Positions 1-8,999 of a stretch of 64,000 nucleotides of DNA are shown here, piece by piece. Source of the DNA: Ignavibacteriota bacterium (GTDB lineage Bacteria > Bacteroidota > Ignavibacteria > Ignavibacteriales > Melioribacteraceae); the NCBI GenBank assembly GCA_016713565.1, contig JADJOX010000008.1, positions 124,001 to 188,000 of the forward strand, written 5' to 3'. The notes below the pieces were generated by a model. The model did not search any database. It was given only the letters and a program-made list of their open reading frames with translations, and was not told the DNA's origin. A program made the position numbers and the translations under genes. Numbering within the stretch: position 1 is the first letter of the stretch; each line of letters starts with the position of its first letter.

Positions 1-686
1 TTGGCAATTGCTTTTGGAAAGCTTTGCATTCCGTATTTGAATGAAAACATTTTCGCGCTTTGTTTTGATTCTTCATTACTTCTTTTTCTTTCCTTGGCTC
101 CTTTGAACATTCCTTTTATTAAACCGCCATATACTTCTTCCAATCTATAAAGTTTTGGAAACGCGGATTTGACGCTTAATTTTGTAGGGTCGCCGGCAAA
201 TACTCCGGATACAAATGGATCAATAGCATTATCTAAAAATTCTTTTCCCAGTCTTCGTTCAACAAACTCTGCTATACTTTGGTAATAGCCATCTTGAGAT
301 TTTCCAATAAACGGCTCTTTCAAAATTCTTAACTTTGCCTGAACTGAAAATAATTTTGTCCGCAAAAATTTAATCGGGGAAGTAGGCAATGCCAAAAGTT
401 TATTGTTCTTTAAAATGTATCTTATATTTCCTTCTTCGTTAGCATAGATCATTTCATTTGCCAACCCTATTTCATTTACTATTTCCCTAATTTTCGGCGT
501 AGTTTCCAATCCGCTGTTCGGACCAAAATCGATAAGGAAATCATCAACAACTTTTGTCTGCATTGCGCCGCCTGCTTCTGAATTCTGTTCAAGAATAGTA
601 ACGTCGTATCCATCTTTTTCTAACCAATGAGCGGTTGCCAAACCGGATATTCCGGCGCCAAGTATTGTAACTTTTTTATCTTTCAT
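1..686 (-). CDS. hemG: Protoporphyrinogen oxidase, HemY-type (3' end beyond window)
   Basis: This is the N-terminal 228 codons of an FAD-dependent protoporphyrinogen oxidase, which makes protoporphyrin IX just before ferrochelatase. I translated it from the minus strand. It opens MKDKKVTILGAGISGLATAH, the dinucleotide-binding GxGxxG fold of FAD amine-oxidase-like enzymes, followed by a Glu at the end of the second strand and a GG pair. Later stretches such as DPFVSGVFAGDP are typical of the family. Its ATG overlaps the stop of ferrochelatase as ATGA, so it is translationally coupled as the last visible gene of the hem operon. The C-terminal half lies outside the window. The symbol follows common usage for this oxygen-dependent family (also called hemY). 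Confidence 0.9.
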   Translation of the reverse strand, partial: MKDKKVTILGAGISGLATAHWLEKDGYDVTILEQNSEAGGAMQTKVVDDFLIDFGPNSGLETTPKIREIVNEIGLANEMIYANEEGNIRYILKNNKLLALPTSPIKFLRTKLFSVQAKLRILKEPFIGKSQDGYYQSIAEFVERRLGKEFLDNAIDPFVSGVFAGDPTKLSVKSAFPKLYRLEEVYGGLIKGMFKGAKERKRSNEESKQSAKMFSFKYGMQSFPKAIA

Positions 687-1648
687 GAATTTTCAGTATG
701 TAAAATTTTTATTATTTCATCTTTTAGTGCGTCAATAAACAATTCGGAATTATTTAATCCTTCCATTACTATGTAGTTTTTAATTCCAACTTTATCGGCT
801 ACATGACGATACTCAATATTCAATTCAAATGATGTTTCTACATGATCCGAAACAAAACTGATTGGAATAATTAATAAATTATTTTTCTTATCAGCGGCTA
901 ATTCTTCAATCATAGCGTCTGTTGCCGGAGTAAGCCATTTTACCGGACCTACTTTACTTTGAAAACAAATATGATGTTTGTGTGAATAATTTCTTCCTTC
1001 CATAACTTTTTCAATTGTTTCTTTAATATGATGTGAATACGGATCACCGCTTTTTACCATACTGATTGGAGTTCCGTGCGCGCTGAATACCAATTGAATG
1101 TTGTTTCTGACATTTTCCGGAAATCTTAAAATTGTTTGGTCAATTCTTTCATTTATTGCCGAAATATAAAATGGATTTGTCTGATAATTTTTTACGCGAA
1201 AAACTTTTTCTTTAACAGGACTAAAACATCTATCCCATTCATTAAATGATGAACCGGTTGTTGATATAGAATAATGCGGATAAAGCGGAAGTAAAATTAT
1301 TTTATCGAAATTTTGTTCTTTAATTTTTTTTGCGACATCAGCCGTTATGGGATTCCAGTAACGCATTGCGGTAAATACTGAAATATCTTTGAAATCATTT
1401 CGCAGTTTTAGTTCCAACATTTTTCTTTGAATTTCTGTCCACTCATTTATTGGAGATTTACCGCCGATTAGCTCATATTCCTTTTGAACTTTTGGAGCTC
1501 TTTTACTTGAAATTATTTTTGCGAAAAGTTTTTGTCCGAAAGGCAATTTGAAAATATCTTTATCCGAAAATAAATTAAATAAAAATGGCTCAACAGCATC
1601 CAATGAATCCGGTCCGCCTAAATTAAAAAGTACAACAGCAATTTTCAT
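683..1648 (-). CDS. hemH: Ferrochelatase
   Basis: Ferrochelatase inserts Fe(II) into protoporphyrin IX (or coproporphyrin III) to form haem. The protein is about 321 residues, normal for the family. It shows the N-terminal LFNLGGPDSL motif, the VFSAHGTP segment carrying the active-site His, and SFVSDHVETSFELNIEYR, which includes the conserved Glu. I start it at the ATG at 1648, which has a GAAAGAAG ribosome site just upstream, rather than at a TTG five codons earlier (1663). It lies 18 bases after hemN and overlaps hemG by four bases, in the middle of the hem operon. Confidence 0.95.
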   Translation of the reverse strand: MKIAVVLFNLGGPDSLDAVEPFLFNLFSDKDIFKLPFGQKLFAKIISSKRAPKVQKEYELIGGKSPINEWTEIQRKMLELKLRNDFKDISVFTAMRYWNPITADVAKKIKEQNFDKIILLPLYPHYSISTTGSSFNEWDRCFSPVKEKVFRVKNYQTNPFYISAINERIDQTILRFPENVRNNIQLVFSAHGTPISMVKSGDPYSHHIKETIEKVMEGRNYSHKHHICFQSKVGPVKWLTPATDAMIEELAADKKNNLLIIPISFVSDHVETSFELNIEYRHVADKVGIKNYIVMEGLNNSELFIDALKDEIIKILHTENS

Positions 1649-1666
1649 TTTAACTTCTTTCAATTA

Positions 1667-3043
1667 TTAAACTGTTCGAGAATATTTAGCAGTATCGGTT
1701 TTTCTTTCAATAAATCCGTCAAAATTTATGGCAATATTTCTTACCAATAATCTTCCCATTTCCGATACTATTATTTTTCTATTTTCTAATTTTATTAAAT
1801 TATCTTCAACCAATTCGGATAAATTCGACAAACCAAATTTAAAGTATTCATCAAAATTAATTCCGAATTTATTTTCAATTTGAGCAAAGTCCAATTCAAA
1901 ATCGCACATAATTTTCATTATAACTTCTTTGCGTATAATATCATCTTGATTCATGGAATAACCCTTCGCAACCGGAAAAATTCCTTCATCCAAAGCTGAA
2001 AAATATTCTTTTTCGGTCTTTAAGTTTTGTGAGTATATATTACCAAATTGACTGATGCTTGTAATTCCCAAAGCATACAAATCGGTTCCGGCATTTGTGC
2101 TGTATCCTTGAAAATTTCTATATAATTTTTTTTCGGTCAATGCTGCAGAAAGTTCATCGTCAGGTTTAGCAAAATGGTCCATCCCAATAAACACATAACC
2201 GGCTTGTGATAGTTTGGCGGCCGACATTTTTAAGATCTGCAATTTTTCTTCGGGAGAAGGTAAATCTTCTGGTTTAATTAATTCCATATGTTTTTTCATC
2301 CATGGAACGTGAGCATAATTAAACAGCGCAATTCTATCCGGAGAAATATCAATTATACTTTCAATTGTTTTTTCAAACTCTGGAACAGATTGAAAGGGAA
2401 GTCCATAAATCAAATCTAAATTTATGCTTTTAAATTTCAGTTCTCTTACCCAGTCAACAACTTTCCTCGTTAATTCTTCGGGCTGAATTCTATTAACCGC
2501 TTTTTGAACTTTTGGATTAAAGTCTTGCACACCCATACTGATTCTGTTAAATCCGCCTTTCCGCAAAGCCGAAAGATGTTCATAAGTTAATTCCCGGGGA
2601 TCGATTTCGCATCCATTTTCGGGATTTTCAACAAAATTAAAATTACCGTTTATATAAGAAATTAAATCAGTAATTTCATCCGGCAAAAGGTGAGTCGGTG
2701 TTCCGCCGCCCCAATGGATTTGGGCGACTTTTCTTCCTGGTTTAATATAAGTGCGAAGCAAATCAATTTCATTTTTAAGATAACTTATATATTTATTTAT
2801 TCTTTCTCTGTTTCTGGATATAATCATATTGCAGCCGCAGAAATAACAAAGTGTATCGCAATAAGGAATATGAAAATAAAGAGAAATATCATTTGGATCT
2901 TCTGTATTGTTCGTTCGTATCAACTCATTTAAATATTCTTTATGAGTGAAATTTTCATGAAATTGCGGCGCGGTCGGATAACTTGTGTATCTTGGACCGG
3001 GTCTATCATATTTTTTTACTAAGTCTAAATTTATATCAAACAT
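1667..3043 (-). CDS. hemN: Oxygen-independent coproporphyrinogen III dehydrogenase
   Basis: This radical-SAM enzyme converts coproporphyrinogen III to protoporphyrinogen IX without oxygen. At 458 residues it has full HemN length. The 4Fe-4S cluster motif lies in YFHIPYCDTLCYFCGC at about residues 56-71 (C62, C66, C69, with the extra C71 that is typical of true HemN rather than HutW/HemW relatives). GGGTPTHL and a SMGVQDFNP stretch follow as expected. The ATG at 3043 is nine bases after hemE. Pairing an anaerobic HemN with an oxygen-type HemG oxidase in one operon suggests a facultative lifestyle, although HemY-type oxidases can also pass electrons elsewhere. Confidence 0.95.
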   Translation of the reverse strand: MFDINLDLVKKYDRPGPRYTSYPTAPQFHENFTHKEYLNELIRTNNTEDPNDISLYFHIPYCDTLCYFCGCNMIISRNRERINKYISYLKNEIDLLRTYIKPGRKVAQIHWGGGTPTHLLPDEITDLISYINGNFNFVENPENGCEIDPRELTYEHLSALRKGGFNRISMGVQDFNPKVQKAVNRIQPEELTRKVVDWVRELKFKSINLDLIYGLPFQSVPEFEKTIESIIDISPDRIALFNYAHVPWMKKHMELIKPEDLPSPEEKLQILKMSAAKLSQAGYVFIGMDHFAKPDDELSAALTEKKLYRNFQGYSTNAGTDLYALGITSISQFGNIYSQNLKTEKEYFSALDEGIFPVAKGYSMNQDDIIRKEVIMKIMCDFELDFAQIENKFGINFDEYFKFGLSNLSELVEDNLIKLENRKIIVSEMGRLLVRNIAINFDGFIERKTDTAKYSRTV

Positions 3044-3052
3044 AATTGCCTT

Positions 3053-4102
3053 TTATTCGTGAAATTTTACGCTTTCTTCCTTAACTATCTGAACTAATTT
3101 TTTAGCATTTTCCGGAGAAATATCCGGAAGAATTCCGTGACCTAAATTGAAAATATGCCCGTTTCCTTTACCAAAAGATCGCAATACTTTTACAGCTTCC
3201 AATCTTATTTTTTCTTCTTCGGCATATAAAACAGTTGGATCCATATTGCCTTGAAGCGCAACTTTATCATTTACTTTTTCTCGTATCTCGCCCAAATTCA
3301 TCGTCCAATCGAAACCTAAAACATCTGCGCCGCAGCCTGCTAAACTTTCTAAATTATAATGAACTCCTTTTGGAAAGTAAATTATCGGTTCATTAGTTTT
3401 TTTAATGTTTGAAATAATTTTAGTTATATAAGGCAGAACAAATTCATTAAAATCCGATTGAGATAAAATCCCCGCCCAAGTATCAAAAATTTGAACCGCG
3501 TCTGCACCAGCTTCAATTTTAGCGGATAAATATTCCGCGATAACAATTGAAAGCTTATCCAATAATTTATGCGCCAGTTTCGGATTTGAATAAATTAATT
3601 TTTTGATCTTTGAAAATGATTTAGAACCTCCGCCTTCAACCATGTATGTTAGCAAAGTCCATGGTGAACCGCTGAAACCAATTAATGGAACTCTACCATT
3701 TAATTCTTTTTTGGTGAGTGAAACAGCGTCTAAAACATATTTTAATTCTAAGGCGGGATCAATCAATTTTAATTTTTCAAAATCATTTTCGGTTTGAATC
3801 GGAGAAGGGAATATAGGTCCTTTTCCTTCATGCATAATTAATTCCATTCCCATTGCTTCGGGTATTACCAAAATATCTGAAAAAATAATTGCAGCATCAA
3901 CACCTAAAATATCTATTGGTTGAATTGTAACTTCCGCAGCTATTTCCGGGGTTCTGCACATTGTTAAAAAATCGGCTTTGGCTCTTACTGATCTATATTC
4001 CGGTAAATATCTTCCTGCTTGACGCATTATCCAAATTGGTGTTCTTTCAATGTTTTCTTTTCTGCAGGCTTTCAAAAATATATCATTCACTAATTTTGTC
4101 AA
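3053..4102 (-). CDS. hemE: Uroporphyrinogen decarboxylase
   Basis: HemE removes four acetate carboxyls from uroporphyrinogen III to give coproporphyrinogen III. The 349-residue product has the two family signatures, IWIMRQAGRYLPEYR near residue 25 and GFSGSPWTL near 145, plus the C-terminal FNLGHGILPDISPENAKKLV region. The start appears to be TTG at 4102: an AAAGGA ribosome site sits five bases upstream, and no ATG occurs before the conserved IMRQAGRY segment. Two bases separate its start from the stop of hemD, so the two are read as a unit. Confidence 0.95.
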   Translation of the reverse strand: MTKLVNDIFLKACRKENIERTPIWIMRQAGRYLPEYRSVRAKADFLTMCRTPEIAAEVTIQPIDILGVDAAIIFSDILVIPEAMGMELIMHEGKGPIFPSPIQTENDFEKLKLIDPALELKYVLDAVSLTKKELNGRVPLIGFSGSPWTLLTYMVEGGGSKSFSKIKKLIYSNPKLAHKLLDKLSIVIAEYLSAKIEAGADAVQIFDTWAGILSQSDFNEFVLPYITKIISNIKKTNEPIIYFPKGVHYNLESLAGCGADVLGFDWTMNLGEIREKVNDKVALQGNMDPTVLYAEEEKIRLEAVKVLRSFGKGNGHIFNLGHGILPDISPENAKKLVQIVKEESVKFHE

Positions 4103-4103
4103 A

Positions 4104-4886
4104 TTAAATCCTTTGGTTTTTGTAGTAATTTTTAATTTCTTCTACTAAGTTTTTCATATCATAATTATTGGGAATAATGTTTGGAACAATTCCTTTTTTC
4201 ATTAATGCTTGTTTTGTTGTTGGACCAATTACCGCAATTTTTTTCTCTTTGAAAAAATCAATTGGTTTTTCAATTTCCAAAATATCTATAAAGTTTACAA
4301 ACGTAGAAGGACTTGTAAAAATAAATAAATCAGCATTAAAGTTTATCAGTTCGTCGATGTTAACTTTATTTATGTCGGGAATTTTATTTTGATAAACTGA
4401 ACACTTTTCAGAAATTGCTCCAAATTTATTCAGTCCGTCGTATAATTCATTTCTCATTATTTCAGAACCGGGGATTAGAATTTTTTTATCCGCAATATCT
4501 AAAGTTGAAATTTCTTTTAATAAATTTTCCGCGCTGAATTTAGATGCCGTAATATATATTGGCATATTAATTTTTTTTAGCGAATTTTCAGTTCCTTTTC
4601 CGATCGCAATTATTTTTACTTTATCTAAATTTATTTGAATTTTTAACTCGACAATTCTTTCAAAAAAATATTTTACAGAATTTGAAGAAGTAAAAATCAT
4701 ATAATTAAAATTATTTATTTGAATTAGTATTTCATCTGTTTCAGTATAGTCATCAAGCTTAGTAATTTTAATTGTTGGGAAATTGTAAATTCTTGCTCCA
4801 AGTTTTTCCAATTCTTCATTATCATTACGTGTTTGAGACTCCGAACGAGTAATAACAATCTTTATATTTTCTAATGGTAAACTCAA
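4104..4886 (-). CDS. hemD: Uroporphyrinogen-III synthase
   Basis: HemD closes hydroxymethylbilane with inversion of ring D. The family is very divergent, and recognition here rests on the opening IVITRSESQ, the mid-protein GKGTENSLKK, the FIFTSPSTFVNFID segment and IAVIGPTTKQAL near the C terminus, together with its place between hemC and hemE. Length (260 residues) is normal. The reading frame begins with TTG immediately after the hemC stop codon, with no intergenic base, so translation probably depends on coupling because only a weak ribosome site precedes it. Confidence 0.9.
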   Translation of the reverse strand: MSLPLENIKIVITRSESQTRNDNEELEKLGARIYNFPTIKITKLDDYTETDEILIQINNFNYMIFTSSNSVKYFFERIVELKIQINLDKVKIIAIGKGTENSLKKINMPIYITASKFSAENLLKEISTLDIADKKILIPGSEIMRNELYDGLNKFGAISEKCSVYQNKIPDINKVNIDELINFNADLFIFTSPSTFVNFIDILEIEKPIDFFKEKKIAVIGPTTKQALMKKGIVPNIIPNNYDMKNLVEEIKNYYKNQRI

Positions 4887-5822
4887 TTATCTAATTTCAT
4901 TAATTTCTTTTAATATTTTTTTCGCGCCGGATTTTAACAGCTCATTTGCCAAATTAACTCCAAGTTTTTCCGCATCCGATTTTTTCCCCTTTATTTTTCC
5001 TTTGAATGAAATTGATCCATCCAAAGACGCGACCAAACCTTCCAAATAAAGACCGTTGCTTTTTACTTCCGCGAATGCTCCTATTGGAACTTGACAGCCG
5101 CCTTCTAATTTTTTAAGCAATGCTCTTTCGGCAATTACGGCACAATAAGTATTTTCATCATGAATTGACTTAACGATTTTTTCGGCAAATATATTTTTTG
5201 AATTAATTTCAATTCCAAGCGCGCCTTGTCCAACCGCGGGTAAAATTTGGTCAATTGGAATAATTGAAGAAATATATTTTTGCAGTTTAAGCCGTTCAAC
5301 TCCGGCTCTCGCTAAAATAATTGCGTCCCAATTATTTTCAGTGAATTTTTTAATTCTTGTTGGAACATTCCCGCGTAATTCAACTACATTTATATCCGGT
5401 CTTAAATGTTTTAGCTGACTTCTTCTTCTTAATGAGCCGGTCGCTACAGTAGCATTTTCCTTCAATGAAAATATAGTTTCTTTTTTCTTTTTTGAGATTA
5501 ATACATCTTCAACATTATGTCTTTTGGTAACCGCGGCAAGTTTTAATCCTTTTGGAATTTCAGTCTGCAAATCTTTAAGACTATGTACAGCAATATCAAT
5601 TTCATTATTTAGTAATTTAATTTCCAGTTCTTTTGTGAACAATCCTTTATCACCGATTTTAGAAAGCGCAACGTCAAGAATTTTATCACCTTTGGTGTTA
5701 ATTACTTTTATCTCAACTTGAAGATTTTTATTATTTTTCTCTAATTCACCTTTAACAAATTTAGCTTGCCACAATGCCAATTCGCTTCCGCGCGTACCAA
5801 GAATCAATTTCTGTTTTTCCAA
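4887..5822 (-). CDS. hemC: Hydroxymethylbilane synthase (porphobilinogen deaminase)
   Basis: HemC polymerises four porphobilinogens into hydroxymethylbilane. The 311-residue protein has the N-terminal LGTRGSELALWQAKFV, the substrate-binding TGSLRRRSQL, and the LEGGCQVPIGAFAE motif, whose cysteine carries the dipyrromethane cofactor. It starts with TTG at 5822, behind an AAGGAAA ribosome site, three bases after the hemA stop. It is one of three consecutive TTG-initiated genes in this operon (hemC, hemD, hemE). Confidence 0.95.
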   Translation of the reverse strand: MEKQKLILGTRGSELALWQAKFVKGELEKNNKNLQVEIKVINTKGDKILDVALSKIGDKGLFTKELEIKLLNNEIDIAVHSLKDLQTEIPKGLKLAAVTKRHNVEDVLISKKKKETIFSLKENATVATGSLRRRSQLKHLRPDINVVELRGNVPTRIKKFTENNWDAIILARAGVERLKLQKYISSIIPIDQILPAVGQGALGIEINSKNIFAEKIVKSIHDENTYCAVIAERALLKKLEGGCQVPIGAFAEVKSNGLYLEGLVASLDGSISFKGKIKGKKSDAEKLGVNLANELLKSGAKKILKEINEIR

Positions 5823-5825
5823 ATT

Positions 5826-7115
5826 TTAATTTTCCTTTTTTCCGTTTAAGGGTTTATTTTCCAAATCGAATAAAAATTTTAAAACACTTGTATGAATGTT
5901 TGTTTTATCAAGATCCTCATTGTTTTCGGCAAGTTCTCTTAATTTAATTGTAGGATTATGAAGTATTCTGCCAACCAATCTCTTTGTCATTTCTTCCAGT
6001 TTAAGAAAATCTTCATCAGAAACTTTGTTTCTAATTTTATTTAATTCGTCATGTTCAATTGATTCAAAAAACGAGCGAAGTGATTTAATTGTTGGAATAA
6101 TATCCAATGTATTGAACCAACTGTAAAAGTTTTCTATTTCCTCATCTATAATTTGGTGTACTTTCGGAATTTCGTGTTTTCTTTTTTGGAGATTTTGCTC
6201 TACGATAATATTTAAAGAATCGATATCATTATAAAATACGTTGTCAATTTTTCTTACTTTAGGATCAACGTCTCTTGGAATTGCTATATCCATTATAAAG
6301 ATTGGAGTTCCTTTACGAAGATTAATGGCAGATTTAATATCTTCGTAAGAAACCAAATAATCTTTGGAGCTTGTCGCGCTAATAATAATATCAAATTTGT
6401 GTAAATGTTTTTTAAACTCATCGAATTTAACAGTTGAACCCGAAACCTTTTTTGCCAATTTTCCGGCTTTTTCTTCTGTTCTATTTGTAATTGTTATTTT
6501 TCCGATATTTCTGCTGTTCAAATGAATTGCGGCTAATTCACTTGTTTCTCCGGCTCCAATAATTAGAGCTTCTTTCTTTTCAAGATTAGCAAATATTTTT
6601 TCAATTACTTGAATCGCGGCATAACTGACGGTAACCGCGCCTTGTGAAATGAGAGTTTCCTTTATTGCTCTTTTGCCAATTCTAATCGCGATATCGAATA
6701 TTTTTCTTGTTGTTGCTTCGGAAAAATTCTCATCGACTGATAAACGGAAACTTTCTTTGCATTGACTTAAAATCTGGCTATCGCCAATGATTAGTGAATC
6801 GAGTCCTGACGCTACTTGGGCAATATGTCTAAGTGCGTTTTCGGCTTCAAATGTTTCAATATTTTCTTGTGAAATATTATTAACGTTTTTGAAACTTAAT
6901 AATTCATTTAAAAGAAAATTATTATTAACATGAGATGTTTTAGGTATTCCAAATATCTCAGTTCTATTACACGTTGAAACGACAAACCCTTCTTTTAAAC
7001 AATCGTTTTTAATTTTAGTGATGAACTCTCGTTGTTCATCCAAACTTAAATGTAGCGATTCTCTTTGTTCAATAGAAGAAGTTCTATGATTTATAGAAAT
7101 TCCAATTAAATTCAT
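5826..7115 (-). CDS. hemA: Glutamyl-tRNA reductase
   Basis: GluTR reduces glutamyl-tRNA to glutamate-1-semialdehyde, the committed step of C5 haem synthesis. The catalytic cysteine is in STCNRTEIFG (C49). A NADPH-binding ALIIGAGETSELAA follows near residue 185, and the C-terminal dimerisation helices close the 429-residue protein. It starts with ATG at 7115, 20 bases after the HemX/CcsA-like gene. The next two enzymes of the pathway, glutamate-1-semialdehyde aminomutase (hemL) and HemB, are not in the window. Confidence 0.95.
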   Translation of the reverse strand: MNLIGISINHRTSSIEQRESLHLSLDEQREFITKIKNDCLKEGFVVSTCNRTEIFGIPKTSHVNNNFLLNELLSFKNVNNISQENIETFEAENALRHIAQVASGLDSLIIGDSQILSQCKESFRLSVDENFSEATTRKIFDIAIRIGKRAIKETLISQGAVTVSYAAIQVIEKIFANLEKKEALIIGAGETSELAAIHLNSRNIGKITITNRTEEKAGKLAKKVSGSTVKFDEFKKHLHKFDIIISATSSKDYLVSYEDIKSAINLRKGTPIFIMDIAIPRDVDPKVRKIDNVFYNDIDSLNIIVEQNLQKRKHEIPKVHQIIDEEIENFYSWFNTLDIIPTIKSLRSFFESIEHDELNKIRNKVSDEDFLKLEEMTKRLVGRILHNPTIKLRELAENNEDLDKTNIHTSVLKFLFDLENKPLNGKKEN

Positions 7116-7135
7116 ACCTAACTAAAGAATAAATT

Positions 7136-7960
7136 TTAATAAAACGAATGAAAACTATTAGAAATAAAGTTTGAAACTAATAGTGATAAAATTGCAATTA
7201 CAAATCCAACCAATGAAAATAATATTACTTTTTTACCATACCATTTAGCCATAAGCTTTACAAGAATTCCAACTCCAAAAATTATCCAAACAATACTGAC
7301 TGAAATTAATTTTGGGTCAAGATAACTAATATTCGGAAATGCAATCGGCAGCCAAATAAAACCAATTAAAATAGAAATTGTGAGTAGAATAAATCCAATG
7401 AGAACGGAATAAAAATTTAATTTTTCTAAAATTTCCAAACTAGGAAGTCTTTTAAAAATTAATCCATATCTATTTATTTTAATTTCTTTATAGAGAAGAT
7501 AAAATAGCAAACCGTGAACAGCTGCAATTGTAAATCCGGCATAACCACCTAAAGCGCTAACAACATGAATACCAAGTAATTTATTTCTTAAAACTTCTTT
7601 GACTTCAATTAAATCTTGAATAAAAATTGAAGAAATAAGTTGAAAAATGACTGAAAAGAAAATTATAAATGCTCCGGTTCCTCTAATGTCGGTAAGCAAT
7701 TCCAACAAGAAATAAGAGAAACCAAGACAAAACGCAAGTACGGTAAAAATTTCAAATTTATTTGTAATTGGGGGATGATTAAATTCAACGGTTCGAAGGA
7801 TTAAATACAGTAAGTGAAAAGATAATGTTATAAATAGGAAAATTCTTTTTGCATTATAAACTTTACTTTCGTCTTTAACAAAATCATAAAGATATATTGA
7901 AAATGTAAGAAAATAAAAAAATGGTAATAATATGTTTAATAAATGTACTGTATCGAGCAT
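7136..7960 (-). CDS. HemX/CcsA-like membrane protein (cytochrome c assembly family)
   Basis: A 274-residue polytopic membrane protein with about eight hydrophobic segments. The stretch LGIHVVSALGGYAGFTIAAV matches the cytochrome c assembly/HemX fold, in which conserved histidines face the haem path. The tryptophan-rich WWD loop of true CcsA/CcmC is not apparent, so HemX is the closer fit. It is the first gene of the hem operon and sits between haem synthesis and a region packed with c-type cytochromes, so a role in haem handling or in hemA regulation are both possible. The exact function is inferred from context. Confidence 0.8.
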   Translation of the reverse strand: MLDTVHLLNILLPFFYFLTFSIYLYDFVKDESKVYNAKRIFLFITLSFHLLYLILRTVEFNHPPITNKFEIFTVLAFCLGFSYFLLELLTDIRGTGAFIIFFSVIFQLISSIFIQDLIEVKEVLRNKLLGIHVVSALGGYAGFTIAAVHGLLFYLLYKEIKINRYGLIFKRLPSLEILEKLNFYSVLIGFILLTISILIGFIWLPIAFPNISYLDPKLISVSIVWIIFGVGILVKLMAKWYGKKVILFSLVGFVIAILSLLVSNFISNSFHSFY

Positions 7961-8080
7961 ATATTTTTTAAGAATCTTAGAATAAAAACTGACAAATTTA
8001 ATCCAGTAAAATTACTTAATTATTGGGAATAATATCTGCCAAAAATTAATTCCTTTTTTAATAAAAATCCTAAAATTACA

Positions 8081-8108
8081 AAAAAAAAGGCATTCAAAAG
8101 AATGCCTT
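8081..8108 (-). terminator. Rho-independent terminator of the cytochrome island
   Basis: The inverted repeat AAGGCATTC/GAATGCCTT (8087-8108) with a four-base loop is followed on the minus strand by eight T (8081-8088 on the plus strand as A). It lies 23 bases after the stop of the 7-haem lipoprotein gene and separates the cytochrome island from the hem operon. Confidence 0.85.
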
Positions 8109-8131
8109 AAAATCAATTATTTACCAAAGCG

Positions 8132-8974
8132 TTAATTTAAGTCTTTTTCACCGTTTGCATGAGTCAATGTATTCAAAGTTCCGTCTGCGTTAAATGCCGA
8201 AGGATGGCAATTATTACTTGCGCATGTTTCAGCTTCAGGATCGGTTCCTTCAAATATATGACCTCTTGGCGGAAGAAGATGGCAAGAGCCGCAAGGCGCC
8301 TGTGTCCCATCAACTTTTGTCCAATTAGGAGTATAATTTTCTCCGGTTATAGCTTCGGCTTTATAAATAAAAGCGTATTCCGGGTCGACATCTGTTTTCT
8401 TAAATTCAAATTTACCATGGCAGTAATTATTCTCGCATGTGTAATTTGTAAAACTATATCCTGAGATACTCATTTCTGCCGGTAAACCGTCGATATGTGC
8501 TTTAACAAATTTCCCACTTCCAACATTTGAAGGATGGCATGTAAAACATGAATATCCATTGCTTAATTCGCTTTCATAAACGTGAGATGAATGAGCTCCA
8601 ACTCCTTTGTAAGTAGTAGCGATATTATTTCCGAGATCTGTTGGAGGCGCAATTTTCGAAGGATTGGAAAAATCACCATGACAAGTGTTGCATGCTTCAG
8701 GACCTTCGCTGTTTGAATGACATCCTAAACAGCTTACATCGGCGGTTCCGCCCGAATAGTCAGCAGCATGACATTTTTGGCATTGAACCATATCCCAATT
8801 GGATGCCTGCAGTGTTGCGCTATGAAAATTACTAGAACCTAATTTCCCAAATCCTTCTGGATGAACGCCTTCAAGGACAGGTGTTTGCGTAATATCATCT
8901 TGAACATCACTGCAATTAAAAAATGTAATTGATAAAATACCAATAAATAATAATGATAAAATTTTCTGTCTCAT
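8132..8974 (-). CDS. Heptahaem outer-membrane lipoprotein cytochrome (CX4CH/CXXCH family)
   Basis: A 280-residue exported cytochrome. The N terminus has a hydrophobic signal ending in a lipobox-like TFFNC (Cys about residue 21), so the mature protein is probably lipid-anchored. Five CXXCH motifs (CQKCH, CLGCH, CNTCH, CFTCH, CGSCH) and two CX4CH motifs (CENNYCH, CASNNCH) give seven likely haems. Mixed CX4CH/CXXCH spacing is characteristic of a Geobacter family of surface cytochromes. It is the last gene after a beta-barrel and a 14-haem cytochrome, the arrangement expected of the exterior subunit of a porin-cytochrome conduit. Surface exposure is inferred, and Asn before the lipobox Cys is not the strongest form. 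Confidence 0.88.
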   Translation of the reverse strand: MRQKILSLLFIGILSITFFNCSDVQDDITQTPVLEGVHPEGFGKLGSSNFHSATLQASNWDMVQCQKCHAADYSGGTADVSCLGCHSNSEGPEACNTCHGDFSNPSKIAPPTDLGNNIATTYKGVGAHSSHVYESELSNGYSCFTCHPSNVGSGKFVKAHIDGLPAEMSISGYSFTNYTCENNYCHGKFEFKKTDVDPEYAFIYKAEAITGENYTPNWTKVDGTQAPCGSCHLLPPRGHIFEGTDPEAETCASNNCHPSAFNADGTLNTLTHANGEKDLN

Positions 8975-8999
8975 ATCTTTACCAATAGTTTGAAATTAT

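Noticed and set aside
8081..8108. Inverted repeat as a regulator binding site.
   Set aside because: Eight T directly after the stem on the coding strand and its position after a stop codon make it a terminator.
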